From: Candidatus Iainarchaeum sp.
Lineage (GTDB): Archaea; Micrarchaeota; Micrarchaeia; Anstonellales; Bilamarchaeaceae
NCBI GenBank assembly: GCA_028711485.1
Contig: JAQTSF010000010.1
Location: forward strand, 1 to 14,031
Reading direction: 5' to 3'
Length of the DNA: 14,031 nt
The notes beneath the pieces are model-generated. The model saw only the letters and a program-made list of their open reading frames with translations. It did no database searches and was not told the DNA's origin. A program made the position numbers and the translations under genes. Positions 5,733-14,031 of the stretch are shown piece after piece. Numbering within the stretch: position 1 is the stretch's first letter; each line of letters opens with the position of its first letter.

Positions 5733-6794
5733 ATGTTTGATTCCATAATACAATCTGCGAAAGAAGATATAAAACCTGTTTCTGATGTTGAGGATTTAGC
5801 CGGAGTAAGGATTTCTGTTATTGGTGTTGGCGGTGCAGGATGTAATTCTATTAACCGTTTATCCAAAGCAGGAATTAAAAGTGCAAATACTATTGCAATA
5901 AATACCGATGGAAAACATCTAAAAATTACAGAAGCAAATCAAAAAATTCTTATTGGAAAATCAATAACCCGAGGTTTAGGTGCAGGTGGAGATGCTAACG
6001 TAGCAAGAAAGGTTGCAGAAGCAGATATCCAACTCCTTAGAGATGAAATAGGTGAAAATGAACTTGTATTCCTATGTGGCGGAATGGGCGGAGGAACAGG
6101 AACAGGAGCAGCTCCTGTAGTCGCAAGAGTTGCAAAAGAACAAGGCGCTATAGTAGTTGCAATGGTTACTTATCCATTTTCACTTGAAAGAGTAAGATTA
6201 AAAGTTGCACAAGAAGGTCTTAAAAATTTAGTAAATGTTGCAGATACAGTTGTTGTTATTGATAATAATAGATTAACTTCATATGCCCCAAACCTTCCAA
6301 TTGATGATGCATTCAAACTTGCAGATAGCATCATTGGAAGAGCAGTAAAAGGTATTTCAGATACAATTATGTTCCCAAGTTTAATAAATGTGGATTTTGC
6401 GGATGTGCGAGCAGTTATGAAAGGAGGAGGTCTTGCAATGATTTCCCTTGGAAACGGCTCAGGTGTTGATAAAATAGACAAGGTTGTTAAAGATACAATG
6501 CAGCATCCACTTTTAGATGTAAATTATGAAGAAGCTAAAGGATGTCTGCTTCATTTAGAGGGCGGACAGGATTTAACATTAAGTGATGCAATAACTACAG
6601 GAGAGAAAATAACCAATGTATTTGATTTTGATGCAAACATAAAACTCGGAGCAAGAGTTAATCCTAATCTTACTGATTCTATAGCAGTTACTGCTATACT
6701 CACTGGAGTTTCCTCTCCAAATATTTTCGGAGCTTCTGGCGGGTTCTCAAGTGAAAAAGATTCAGAATCTGATATGGGAATAAATTATCTTTAA
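5733..6794 (+). CDS. ftsZ: Cell division protein FtsZ
   Basis: FtsZ is the tubulin-like GTPase that polymerises into the division ring at midcell. In this 353-residue protein the nucleotide-binding start VIGVGGAGCNSINRL is near the N-terminus, the tubulin signature GGMGGGTGTGAAP begins at residue 116, and the T7 loop that completes the GTPase site of the next subunit is N219-V-D221-F-A-D224. All key residues are present. After a short acidic linker the tail ends DMGINYL, resembling the conserved C-terminal peptide that docks archaeal FtsZ to membrane anchors such as SepF; that role is inferred. I take ATG 5733 as the start because GGTG (5724-5727) stands five bases upstream and a box A lies near 5700. 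The frame also runs back to TTG 5667, but that start sits in the loop of hairpin 3. aglB follows 14 bases after the stop. Confidence 0.96.
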   Translation: MFDSIIQSAKEDIKPVSDVEDLAGVRISVIGVGGAGCNSINRLSKAGIKSANTIAINTDGKHLKITEANQKILIGKSITRGLGAGGDANVARKVAEADIQLLRDEIGENELVFLCGGMGGGTGTGAAPVVARVAKEQGAIVVAMVTYPFSLERVRLKVAQEGLKNLVNVADTVVVIDNNRLTSYAPNLPIDDAFKLADSIIGRAVKGISDTIMFPSLINVDFADVRAVMKGGGLAMISLGNGSGVDKIDKVVKDTMQHPLLDVNYEEAKGCLLHLEGGQDLTLSDAITTGEKITNVFDFDANIKLGARVNPNLTDSIAVTAILTGVSSPNIFGASGGFSSEKDSESDMGINYL

Positions 6795-6808
6795 GGGTGT
6801 ATTGAAAA

Positions 6809-9781
6809 ATGTTCATTGATTTTAATCCATTATATCTGCTACTTTTAATCATTTTCATGAATTTTATTCCAGGATGTTTACTCTCATTTTCTCTGCTGAA
6901 AGAAAAGAATCTTTTGTTTTTCGAGAAACTTTTTATCGGGTTTGCAATAGGTTTAGTTCTTCTTCCTTTAATCCCGTTCATTCTCGGTATTTTAGGAATA
7001 TTGTATTCATATACTATTGCAATTTTTTCAGTTTTAATTTTCTATATCCTTTCTCTAATTCTATTTATAAAAGAAAAAACATGGGAGGAATTTAAACTTC
7101 CCAAACTTTCTTATTCAAAAGAAAATTTAGTTGCAATAGTGTTAGTTGTGGTTGTTTTTCTTGCATTTTGGATAAGAGTACAATCTTATAGTCCCATATT
7201 TCCTGATGTTGATCCTTATTTCTATTTGTATTCAACAACCCAAATCTTAACTCTGGGAATCCCTCCACTTAATGATGGGACAGCATGGTATCCTGAAGTA
7301 ATTGTTGATCATAGATATGCACCTTCACTTGCTTATCTTGAATCTCTTTGGTATTCTTTTTACACCTCTGGAGGGGAATATAATAACTATCTCTTATCTC
7401 TTGTAGCATCATTTTATCCTCCGATAATGGCTGCGCTTGCAATTTTTTTTCTATACTTATTATTATCCTCAGTATATAACAGAGAATTCGGATTGATTGC
7501 TGCTTCTGTTGCATCGTTTATACCCATATTTATAGCAAAATTGGCTGCAGGAGAATTTGAAGTTCAGCCTTATGCATTTTTTGCAATTTCAATGTTTTAT
7601 GCATTCTATGTTCTATCAATAAAAAATCGGGATTGGAAATTTACTCTTCTTGCTTCACTAGGATTTGCAGCGGTTTTTCTAGGTTCTTCATCAGCAATAC
7701 TTGCACTTGCAGTACTTATAATATTTATACCACTATATTCTATTCTGCTTTTCTTTAAAAGAGAAATTCCACAATTTTTAAATTTCCTAAAATTAAATGG
7801 TCTATTTATATTTGTAGGAGTTGTACTTCCTGCAATATTTCATTCAATTTATAAAAATAAATTTTTATTTAGTAATATCCACTATGCACTGTTTTTTATT
7901 TTTATCCTATCATGTATTCTATATTACATTCGATTAAAATATTGGGATCAATTTTCAAAAGAAAAAGGAAAAGTATATCTATACTCCGGAGTATTTTTTG
8001 TTGCAATTTTATTATTACTATTTTTTACTCCTGTTGGTTCCTGGATTTTAGGAGCTGCAAAATCAGGTCTTTCAACAGCTCAATTTACCTCGCCATTATA
8101 TAGAACTATTCAAGAACAAGCAGCCACAGATTCTGTGTTTATTAAAAATATGTTAGGCTTTGCTGGGACTACATTTCCAGAACCTATAAATTATATTTTT
8201 ATAATTTTTTCCTATATTTCTAATACCATTATCGTAATCATTGCAGAAATTGGAAATATTATTCTAGGACTTTCATTATCCTTTCCTGGGATTGAAAATA
8301 GTCCTATGTCTTCTATAATACTACTTTTCTTATTTGCATTTATACTTTCGTTAAGTCGTGAGTTAAAAGGAGAGGATACGTTATCTTTACTATTTATTGC
8401 AATTGTCTTTCCACCCTTATTCATAGGACTTTTCAAATCAAAGTATATAATCTATTCTGGATTTATGCTTGCCATTGCTTTTGGTTTTATTTTAGGAGAA
8501 TTTTCTAATCATCTATCCTCATTTTCAAAAAGACTAGAAAAAGATTCAGAAAAACAAAAACATCTTGCAAATAAATTAATGATTTCTCTTTTGGCAATAG
8601 GAATATTACTCTCTCTTTTACAATTTTCAAATTCTGCAGCACCAGGGATATTGATGTACTCATTGCAACCTAAATTCCAGAATGATCCTTCTGCTCTAAA
8701 GGATAAGTTCACTTCATTATGCAATGAATTGGCTAGCGTAGGGCAATATGACTATGATATTTGCACAGCTGCTCAAGATCCGATCGCGTATGCTTCAAAA
8801 GGAACAGAATATCAGTACAACCAAAAGTTATGTATTTATTCTATTGCTGAAAGCACTTCAAAAGTATCTACCTTTGAGAAGAATGCAATAAGTTTCGGTT
8901 GCGCAAGATTAAACGATTATTGGCTGGAAACAATGGAATGGATAAAAGATCATCAAGATAAGGATATGAGAATAACCTCCTGGTGGGATTATGGGCATTG
9001 GATAAACTATTTTGGGGAAAAGAACACCGTCCTTAGAAATGAGCACGCCTCTCATAAAATGATTGGAGAAGTTGCACATGCATTTATAGACGGTACATCC
9101 TCGGATTTAAAGAACTTTATGCTTTCTCATGATTCAGAATATGTACTCTTTGACAGTGAATTATTATTCAATAAATATGCAACTGGTTTATCTGGTTTTG
9201 GAGGTAAATTTGGGGCATTAAACTATCTTTCCTGTGCAAGAGACAATGAAACTAATGTTGAAAAAAGTTCAATGCAGTCTGCTTGCGAATGGGATCATTT
9301 ATGGGAAATTATTTTTGTTCCAAAAACAAGTGATTACTATCAGGAATGTACAATTTCTAAAATAACTGGTGAAAAAGGTGTTGTAGTATTTTCACAAGGG
9401 TATATCTATGACGCTTCTGAAAAAATTACTCCTAAATTTGATGCAACATATTGTTTAGGAAAAACAACTCTCATGACTGGACAAACAACCGATGCACTTT
9501 ATTCTTTAAATGAAAAATATGAAAATGGTGATTTGAAATTACATAAAGCATTTCTCGTTCCTGCAGGTTCAGATTCTTCATTTAATATTTATCATCTTGC
9601 ATACACCCGGGATTCTATCTGGATAGAAAATGGACAAATGGCAAGTGGTTGGGTGGACAGGAAAAATAAATTTTACGATTCAAATTTATACAAAGCATTT
9701 ATTCTAAAAGAACTAGAAGGATTTGAACTTGTATTCGAGAGTGCAAACGGAGACGTTAAAATATTTAAGATTAAGGATTAG
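6809..9781 (+). CDS. aglB: Oligosaccharyltransferase AglB (STT3 family)
   Basis: AglB transfers lipid-linked glycans to Asn in N-X-S/T sequons of exported proteins, on the outer face of the membrane. The 990-residue product has many hydrophobic segments up to about residue 610 and then a soluble domain. Catalytic features: the acidic DVD motif at 133-135 in the first outer loop, the TIxE motif as TIQE (433-436), and WWDYG (725-729), which contacts the sequon Ser/Thr. YVLFDSELLFNK lies further on at the position of the second C-terminal acceptor-binding motif. About 100 residues with three hydrophobic segments come before what should be the first STT3 membrane helix (about 105-127), an unusual extension. 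The ATG at 6809 is preceded by GGGTG (6795-6799), a fair ribosome binding site, and by ftsZ 14 bases upstream, so the two are likely an operon. Confidence 0.93.
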   Translation: MFIDFNPLYLLLLIIFMNFIPGCLLSFSLLKEKNLLFFEKLFIGFAIGLVLLPLIPFILGILGILYSYTIAIFSVLIFYILSLILFIKEKTWEEFKLPKLSYSKENLVAIVLVVVVFLAFWIRVQSYSPIFPDVDPYFYLYSTTQILTLGIPPLNDGTAWYPEVIVDHRYAPSLAYLESLWYSFYTSGGEYNNYLLSLVASFYPPIMAALAIFFLYLLLSSVYNREFGLIAASVASFIPIFIAKLAAGEFEVQPYAFFAISMFYAFYVLSIKNRDWKFTLLASLGFAAVFLGSSSAILALAVLIIFIPLYSILLFFKREIPQFLNFLKLNGLFIFVGVVLPAIFHSIYKNKFLFSNIHYALFFIFILSCILYYIRLKYWDQFSKEKGKVYLYSGVFFVAILLLLFFTPVGSWILGAAKSGLSTAQFTSPLYRTIQEQAATDSVFIKNMLGFAGTTFPEPINYIFIIFSYISNTIIVIIAEIGNIILGLSLSFPGIENSPMSSIILLFLFAFILSLSRELKGEDTLSLLFIAIVFPPLFIGLFKSKYIIYSGFMLAIAFGFILGEFSNHLSSFSKRLEKDSEKQKHLANKLMISLLAIGILLSLLQFSNSAAPGILMYSLQPKFQNDPSALKDKFTSLCNELASVGQYDYDICTAAQDPIAYASKGTEYQYNQKLCIYSIAESTSKVSTFEKNAISFGCARLNDYWLETMEWIKDHQDKDMRITSWWDYGHWINYFGEKNTVLRNEHASHKMIGEVAHAFIDGTSSDLKNFMLSHDSEYVLFDSELLFNKYATGLSGFGGKFGALNYLSCARDNETNVEKSSMQSACEWDHLWEIIFVPKTSDYYQECTISKITGEKGVVVFSQGYIYDASEKITPKFDATYCLGKTTLMTGQTTDALYSLNEKYENGDLKLHKAFLVPAGSDSSFNIYHLAYTRDSIWIENGQMASGWVDRKNKFYDSNLYKAFILKELEGFELVFESANGDVKIFKIKD

Positions 9782-9784
9782 GAT

Positions 9785-9792
9785 TTTAAATT
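9785..9792 (+). promoter_or_regulatory. Box A of gatD
   Basis: TTTAAATT, extended as TTTAAATTATA, starts three bases after the aglB stop and is centred about 25 bases before the gatD ATG. This predicts a separate, leaderless gatDE transcript. Confidence 0.5.
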
Positions 9793-9812
9793 ATACTAAA
9801 CAATCTATCCTC

Positions 9813-11123
9813 ATGTACTCGAAATCCTTACTCTCAATTTTCAACAATAAAAATATATCTCTAGGAGATAGAATAAGTGTAAAAAAAGGGAAAAACTCTT
9901 TTGAAGGAATACTCATGCCTCGCGCAGGAGAGAAAGAAATAATTGTACTTAAATTGGATAATGGGTATAACATAGGAATAGATCCTAAAGATGCAGAATT
10001 TTCACTTATAGAAAAATACAAAAAAAAGAAAGAAGAAAAAGAACAATCAACTGATGGAGAAATTTCCATATTGGGTTGTGGAGGTACAATTTCCTCAAAA
10101 GTGGAATATAAAACCGGTGCAGTTTATCCTCTTATAAAACCAAAAGAGCTTCTCAAAGTATTTCCTGAAATTTCAAAAATATCTACAATAAAAACAAAAA
10201 GTGTTTTTTCTTTGCTCTCAGAAGATATGACTCAGGACCATTGGAAAATAATCGGGGAATCTGTTTTTGACGAAATCAATAATGGTTCAAAAGGAGTGGT
10301 GCTTATGCATGGAACAGATACAATGCACTATACAAGTGCTGCATTGAGTTTTATGTTTTCTTCACTTCCAGTTCCTGTTATTCTTGTAGGAGCACAAAGA
10401 AGTTCTGACAGACCTAGCAGCGATAACAGAATAAATCTTATCAATAGTGTATACGCTGCAACAAAGGAAATTGCTGAAGTTATGATTTGTATGCATGCTG
10501 AAAGTTCGGATAATTATTGTTATTTGCACAGAGGAACCAGAGTAAGAAAAATGCACACCTCAAGAAGAGATGCATTTAAATCTATAAATTCCCTTCCTCT
10601 TGCAATTTCAGATTTCAGCAATTCAAAATTCGAGCCCCTTTCAGAGTTCAAAAAAAGAAATAATTCAAAACCATCCCTGGATTCAAGAATTAATCCAAAT
10701 GTTGCTTTAATACAAACTTATCCTGGAATAAAACCTGAGTTTATAGATTCTTTAAGGTCCTATGATGGTGTTGTTATCGCAGCCACAGGACTTGGAAATG
10801 TTCCTTCCAATCCTTTCGGTGACAAAAATTCAAAACCAATACTTCAGAATATACGTTCTCTTATTGATTCCGGAATAACTGTTGCAATTGCACCTCAAAC
10901 AATATATGGGAGAATTAACTTAGGGGTTTACAGTGCAGGAAGGATTCTTAAAGAAACAGGGGTTATAGGTGATGGAGCAGATTGGACTCCAGAAACAGCA
11001 TTTGTAAAAATGTGCTTTGTTCTTGGAAGAGAAAAAAAACCAGAGAAAATTCGTGAATTAATGATGAAAAATCTTACAGGAGAAATTTCAGAAAGATCTG
11101 TTTTCAGAGAAAATTTTGAATGA
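9813..11123 (+). CDS. gatD: Glutamyl-tRNA(Gln) amidotransferase subunit D
   Basis: GatD is the asparaginase-like subunit that frees ammonia from glutamine (or asparagine) and passes it to GatE, which amidates Glu on tRNA-Gln. The protein is 436 residues. A small N-terminal beta domain (about 10-60, with GDRISVKKGKNSFEGI) and a lysine/glutamate-rich linker (about 68-80) precede the asparaginase fold. The catalytic nucleophile lies in GCGGTIS (T92) and the second active-site pair in HGTDTM (H166-M171, with T168 and D169). The ATG at 9813 is chosen: it matches the family N-terminus and has a box A at leaderless distance. The frame also extends to 9723, but that would run 59 bases into aglB and add 30 residues of no recognisable kind. 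gatE follows nine bases after the stop, in the same reading frame. Confidence 0.96.
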   Translation: MYSKSLLSIFNNKNISLGDRISVKKGKNSFEGILMPRAGEKEIIVLKLDNGYNIGIDPKDAEFSLIEKYKKKKEEKEQSTDGEISILGCGGTISSKVEYKTGAVYPLIKPKELLKVFPEISKISTIKTKSVFSLLSEDMTQDHWKIIGESVFDEINNGSKGVVLMHGTDTMHYTSAALSFMFSSLPVPVILVGAQRSSDRPSSDNRINLINSVYAATKEIAEVMICMHAESSDNYCYLHRGTRVRKMHTSRRDAFKSINSLPLAISDFSNSKFEPLSEFKKRNNSKPSLDSRINPNVALIQTYPGIKPEFIDSLRSYDGVVIAATGLGNVPSNPFGDKNSKPILQNIRSLIDSGITVAIAPQTIYGRINLGVYSAGRILKETGVIGDGADWTPETAFVKMCFVLGREKKPEKIRELMMKNLTGEISERSVFRENFE

Positions 11124-11132
11124 GTTGATTTT

Positions 11133-12914
11133 TTGAAAATAGGAATAGAAATCCATCAGCGTCTTGATACAAAAAAACTATTTTGCAACTGCAATTCAGA
11201 AATATTAGAATCTGAAAACTATAATTTTTTAATAAACAGAAAACTACATCCTGTTTTCAGTGAATTAGGGGAATTAGATCTTGCTTCTAAATCCGAGTCC
11301 CAAAAGGACCTCGATTTTTATTATCATATATTTTCCAGATGCAACTGTCTTGTGGATTGTGATGAAGAACCGCCTCATCATGTAAATGAAAATGCCCTTC
11401 TAATAGCTATAGAAATGTCTATTCTTCTTCATTCCAATCTAGTATGTGAATCTCATGTAATGCGTAAAATCGTTATTGATGGAAGCAACACTTCTGGTTT
11501 TCAGAGAACAATGATTATCGCTCTTGGAGGGTTTATTGAAACCTCAAGAGGAAAAATTGGAATAACTTCTATAGCTCTTGAAGAAGAAAGTGCTGGGATA
11601 GTTGAAAAAAACAAGCAATCATCCACGTATAAATTAGACAGATTAGGAATTCCTTTATTAGAAATAACAACCGAACCTGAAATAATAGATGGAGAGCATC
11701 TAAAAGAAGTTGCAGAAAAAATAGGAGCCCTTCTGCGTTCAACTGGCAAAGTTATGCGGGGGATAGGAACTATAAGGCAGGACGTAAATGTTTCAACAGA
11801 AGGAGGTTCTAGAATAGAAATAAAAGGTGCACAGGAACTGAAACTTCTTCCAGAATTTGTTTTAAACGAAGTAAAAAGGCAGGAAGAACTAATAAAAATA
11901 AATAAAAAAATAAAACAGATTTTGAAAAATTCATCATTGACATTTACGCCAAAAGATATCACCTCAATTTTCAAAGAAACAAATTCAAAACTTATTTCCT
12001 CCGGGATTAAAGCAGGAAATAAAGTTCTTGGAATAAAACTTTCAGGGTATTCTGGTATTTTAGGTATAGAAATTGGAAAAAATAGAAGATATGGTTCTGA
12101 ACTAAGCGATTATGCAAAAACAACAGGGGTTAAAGGGATAATTCATTCTGATGAAACTCTTTCTAAATATTCCATTTCAGAAAAAGAAATTATGCAAATA
12201 AGAGAAATCCTCGAGATTTCTGATTCAGATGCCTTTGTTCTTGTTGTTGCTGATGAAAAAATTGGAATACTAGCATTGAAGAATGTATTTGAAAGAGCAA
12301 TGGTCATAACAATACCAGAAGAAACAAGAAAAGCAAATCCAGATGGATACAGTACTTATATGAGACCTCTCCCAGGTAAGGAAAGAATGTATCCAGAAAC
12401 AGATATTTTTCCTATCGATATTCCAGAATCACTAGTTGATTCTGTTAAATCAAAAATGTCACTTTCCTTAGATGATAAAAGAAAAAATCTTGAGAAAATT
12501 TTGAACAAGGAAATGGCTGGAGTGATTTTGAAATCTAAAAATCTTGCTCTTTTTGAGAAATTCATTTCTCTTGGTTTTGAACCCATGGTTGTTGCAACTA
12601 CTCTTGAGAACACTCTGGTTTCTATTAGAAGGGAAGGAATTGATTTTTTAAATTTAGAAATGTTACTAACTGAACTTTTTCAAGAGTATACTTCAGGAAA
12701 GTTTGTAAAATCTGCAATACCTGACATATTGCTTTTAATGGGCAGAGGTTTTTCTTTAAACCAAATCTTGGAGGAGCATAAACTTTCAAAATTGGAAGAT
12801 GATGAACTTGAAAAAATAGCGATTAAATATAATTATGATATCTCAAAAATTATGAAAGATTATCGTTTGAGAATAGAACCAAAAGATATACTCGAATTAA
12901 AGAAAAAGAAATAA
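11133..12914 (+). CDS. gatE: Glutamyl-tRNA(Gln) amidotransferase subunit E
   Basis: GatE phosphorylates the Glu of mischarged Glu-tRNA(Gln) and amidates it with ammonia from GatD; GatDE is found only in archaea. The 593-residue product starts KIGIEIHQRLDTKKLFCNCN, the GatB/E cradle domain, with possible zinc ligands C18, C20, C70, C72 and C76. SNTSGFQRT (118-126) is the conserved substrate-binding stretch. The YMRPLPGKERMYPETDIFP motif starts at Y409 after an AspRS-like insertion, which is what separates GatE from GatB. The helical tail domain that contacts the tRNA fills the last 130 residues. The start is TTG at 11133, the only start codon between the gatD stop and the conserved IGIEIH; no strong ribosome binding site is seen, so coupling with gatD is likely. 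Its stop abuts the rfcL stop with no bases between. Confidence 0.95.
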   Translation: MKIGIEIHQRLDTKKLFCNCNSEILESENYNFLINRKLHPVFSELGELDLASKSESQKDLDFYYHIFSRCNCLVDCDEEPPHHVNENALLIAIEMSILLHSNLVCESHVMRKIVIDGSNTSGFQRTMIIALGGFIETSRGKIGITSIALEEESAGIVEKNKQSSTYKLDRLGIPLLEITTEPEIIDGEHLKEVAEKIGALLRSTGKVMRGIGTIRQDVNVSTEGGSRIEIKGAQELKLLPEFVLNEVKRQEELIKINKKIKQILKNSSLTFTPKDITSIFKETNSKLISSGIKAGNKVLGIKLSGYSGILGIEIGKNRRYGSELSDYAKTTGVKGIIHSDETLSKYSISEKEIMQIREILEISDSDAFVLVVADEKIGILALKNVFERAMVITIPEETRKANPDGYSTYMRPLPGKERMYPETDIFPIDIPESLVDSVKSKMSLSLDDKRKNLEKILNKEMAGVILKSKNLALFEKFISLGFEPMVVATTLENTLVSIRREGIDFLNLEMLLTELFQEYTSGKFVKSAIPDILLLMGRGFSLNQILEEHKLSKLEDDELEKIAIKYNYDISKIMKDYRLRIEPKDILELKKKK

Positions 12915-14031
12915 TTATTTTTTTATTTTTATTTTATCAAAAGGCATTTTTTCTATAAATTCAGCTTCTTCATCGGTAAATTTATAATATTCCATAACAC
13001 CTTCTTTGTTCTTTTTCATTTTATCAGTTAATAATGGTATGAATTCTCTTGCTTCTCTATAGTTTGTATGGGTTTTTGCGCCTATTTTTTGACCTATTGA
13101 TTTCAACATTGCTCTTTTTTTAACAGTTCCAGCCATTTCCTTTAGATATCCAGGAAAATTATATTTCACAAATCGCATATTTCTTTTGTTTTTTGAAAGC
13201 GCTACACCAGAGCTGAAAAAATCTATTACATATTTCAAATAACCCCAATCCGAAACCCCTATTCTTCCTTCAAATTGATCTGATCGTGACATAAAATAAT
13301 ATGCTTTTGCAAGTTCTTCTTTGTCTAAATACTCATAAGGTATATTCTCGTCAACCCATAATTTTATCAATTTATAATCAACATCACCTGAAAACAAATT
13401 TCTTACCTCCGAATATTTTTCTCCTTTGAATATTTCTCTTACAACATTAAACACATCTTTTTTATGATCCCTTTTGTAGCTGTTTGAAGATTGAAGATCA
13501 TTTATTGCAGATCTTATATCCCCATTTGAATTTTCAGCCATTTTTTCAAGAATAATCTTATCCAATAGAAATCCTTCTTTTTCAGAAATAGCTGAAATAA
13601 TTTTAAGCATTGTCCCCTTTGATATGCGTCTTAACTGGATTAGTTCGCAGAGCATTCTTATTGAAGAAATATTTTTTGCCCATGCATCCTCAGCTGTTAA
13701 TATTACAGGTATATTGCAATCTTTTATTGCTCTAGATATTTCAGATGCTCCTCCTCTATCATTTCGATCAAGAACATCAACATCATCAATCAATATTATT
13801 TTTCTTTTTCCGCTCAATGTTCCAGCAAGCATTGTCCCATTTATTATTTTATCTATTTCTTTTTTATTTCTAAATTGGCTTGCATTCATCTCTATTATTT
13901 CCATTTCAAATTCATTTTTTACAGCATAAGCAAAAGAAGTTTTTCCTGTTCCCGAAGGACCGTAAATTAATATTGGCCTTCTTCTCTTTCCCCTTTCCCA
14001 ATCAAGAATCCACTTTCTAACTTTTTCTTTT
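12915..14031 (-). CDS. rfcL: Replication factor C large subunit (5' end outside window)
   Basis: RfcL is the large subunit of the archaeal clamp loader, an AAA+ ATPase that opens the PCNA ring and places it at primer ends with the RfcS subunits. The visible part is 371 residues, open to the window edge; roughly the first 45 residues should be missing. The ATG at 13904 is internal, because Walker A (GPSGTGKT, fragment residues 24-31) lies upstream of it. Then come IEMNASQ, Walker B as LIDDVD (80-85), the sensor 1 region ILTAEDAW (112-119) and sensor 2 GDIRSAINDLQ (170-180). The usual Walker B Glu is Asp, and the usual sensor 1 Asn is Glu. The C-terminus ends in lysines, and no QxxLxxFF PCNA-binding box is seen. 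It converges on gatE with adjoining stop codons. Confidence 0.92.
   Translation of the reverse strand, partial: KEKVRKWILDWERGKRRRPILIYGPSGTGKTSFAYAVKNEFEMEIIEMNASQFRNKKEIDKIINGTMLAGTLSGKRKIILIDDVDVLDRNDRGGASEISRAIKDCNIPVILTAEDAWAKNISSIRMLCELIQLRRISKGTMLKIISAISEKEGFLLDKIILEKMAENSNGDIRSAINDLQSSNSYKRDHKKDVFNVVREIFKGEKYSEVRNLFSGDVDYKLIKLWVDENIPYEYLDKEELAKAYYFMSRSDQFEGRIGVSDWGYLKYVIDFFSSGVALSKNKRNMRFVKYNFPGYLKEMAGTVKKRAMLKSIGQKIGAKTHTNYREAREFIPLLTDKMKKNKEGVMEYYKFTDEEAEFIEKMPFDKIKIKK

Noticed and set aside
9779..9800. Pyrrolysine or readthrough at the aglB TAG
   Set aside because: The next in-frame stop is five codons on, so readthrough would add almost nothing, and the protein is complete.
9723..9812. 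A longer GatD starting inside aglB
   Set aside because: It would overlap aglB by 59 bases, and the extra 30 residues match nothing in the family; the ATG at 9813 has a box A at leaderless distance.
1..14031. CRISPR array, insertion sequence or phage genes
   Set aside because: No regularly spaced repeats, transposase motifs or phage proteins were found; the only repeats are those listed.

Overview
The window is a compact, AT-rich archaeal chromosome segment. Archaeal markers are Trm56, an archaeal-type prolyl-tRNA synthetase, the GatD/GatE amidotransferase, the large subunit of the RFC clamp loader, AglB/STT3, a tRNA-Gln with bulge-helix-bulge-type introns, and TTTAAATA-like box A elements about 26 bases before several starts. 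FtsZ and the small, tightly packed genes would suit a DPANN-type archaeon (Woesearchaeota/Pacearchaeota-like or related). That placement is inference; no marker here fixes the phylum.

Layout. The left edge (2-826, +) holds the end of an unrecognised membrane protein. It converges, with a 14-base overlap, on a minus-strand pair: trm56 (813-1334) and a beta-CASP ribonuclease (1431-2732). Between those two lies a 15-base perfect direct repeat (23 bases with two mismatches, offset exactly 100 bases) and a GC-rich inverted repeat, which looks like an insertion at what was once an overlapping stop/start junction. A divergent promoter region near 2733-2797 separates the ribonuclease from a plus-strand run: a double-ACT protein, an FCF1-like PIN protein overlapping a small membrane protein, and proS. 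Four bases after proS begins a tRNA-Gln(CUG) that appears to be interrupted twice, in the D-loop and after position 37. About 200 bases of non-coding DNA with three chained hairpins then lead to ftsZ, aglB (oligosaccharyltransferase), gatD and gatE. The right edge is rfcL on the minus strand, converging on gatE with no bases between the stop codons and running off the window.

How the genes fit together. Most of the content is core information processing: tRNA modification (Trm56), RNA decay or 3'-end processing (beta-CASP enzyme), probable rRNA processing (PIN protein), tRNA charging (ProRS) and clamp loading (RfcL). The tRNA-Gln keeps the A1-U72 pair that GatDE uses to recognise mischarged Glu-tRNA(Gln), so substrate and enzyme of the indirect glutamine pathway sit in one window. 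ftsZ and aglB form a likely cell-division/envelope pair. No insertion sequence, CRISPR array or defence system was seen. The points most worth a second look are the doubly interrupted tRNA, the duplicated gene-end element at 1331-1453, the hairpin chain upstream of ftsZ, the extra N-terminal membrane segments of AglB and the altered ATPase motifs of RfcL.
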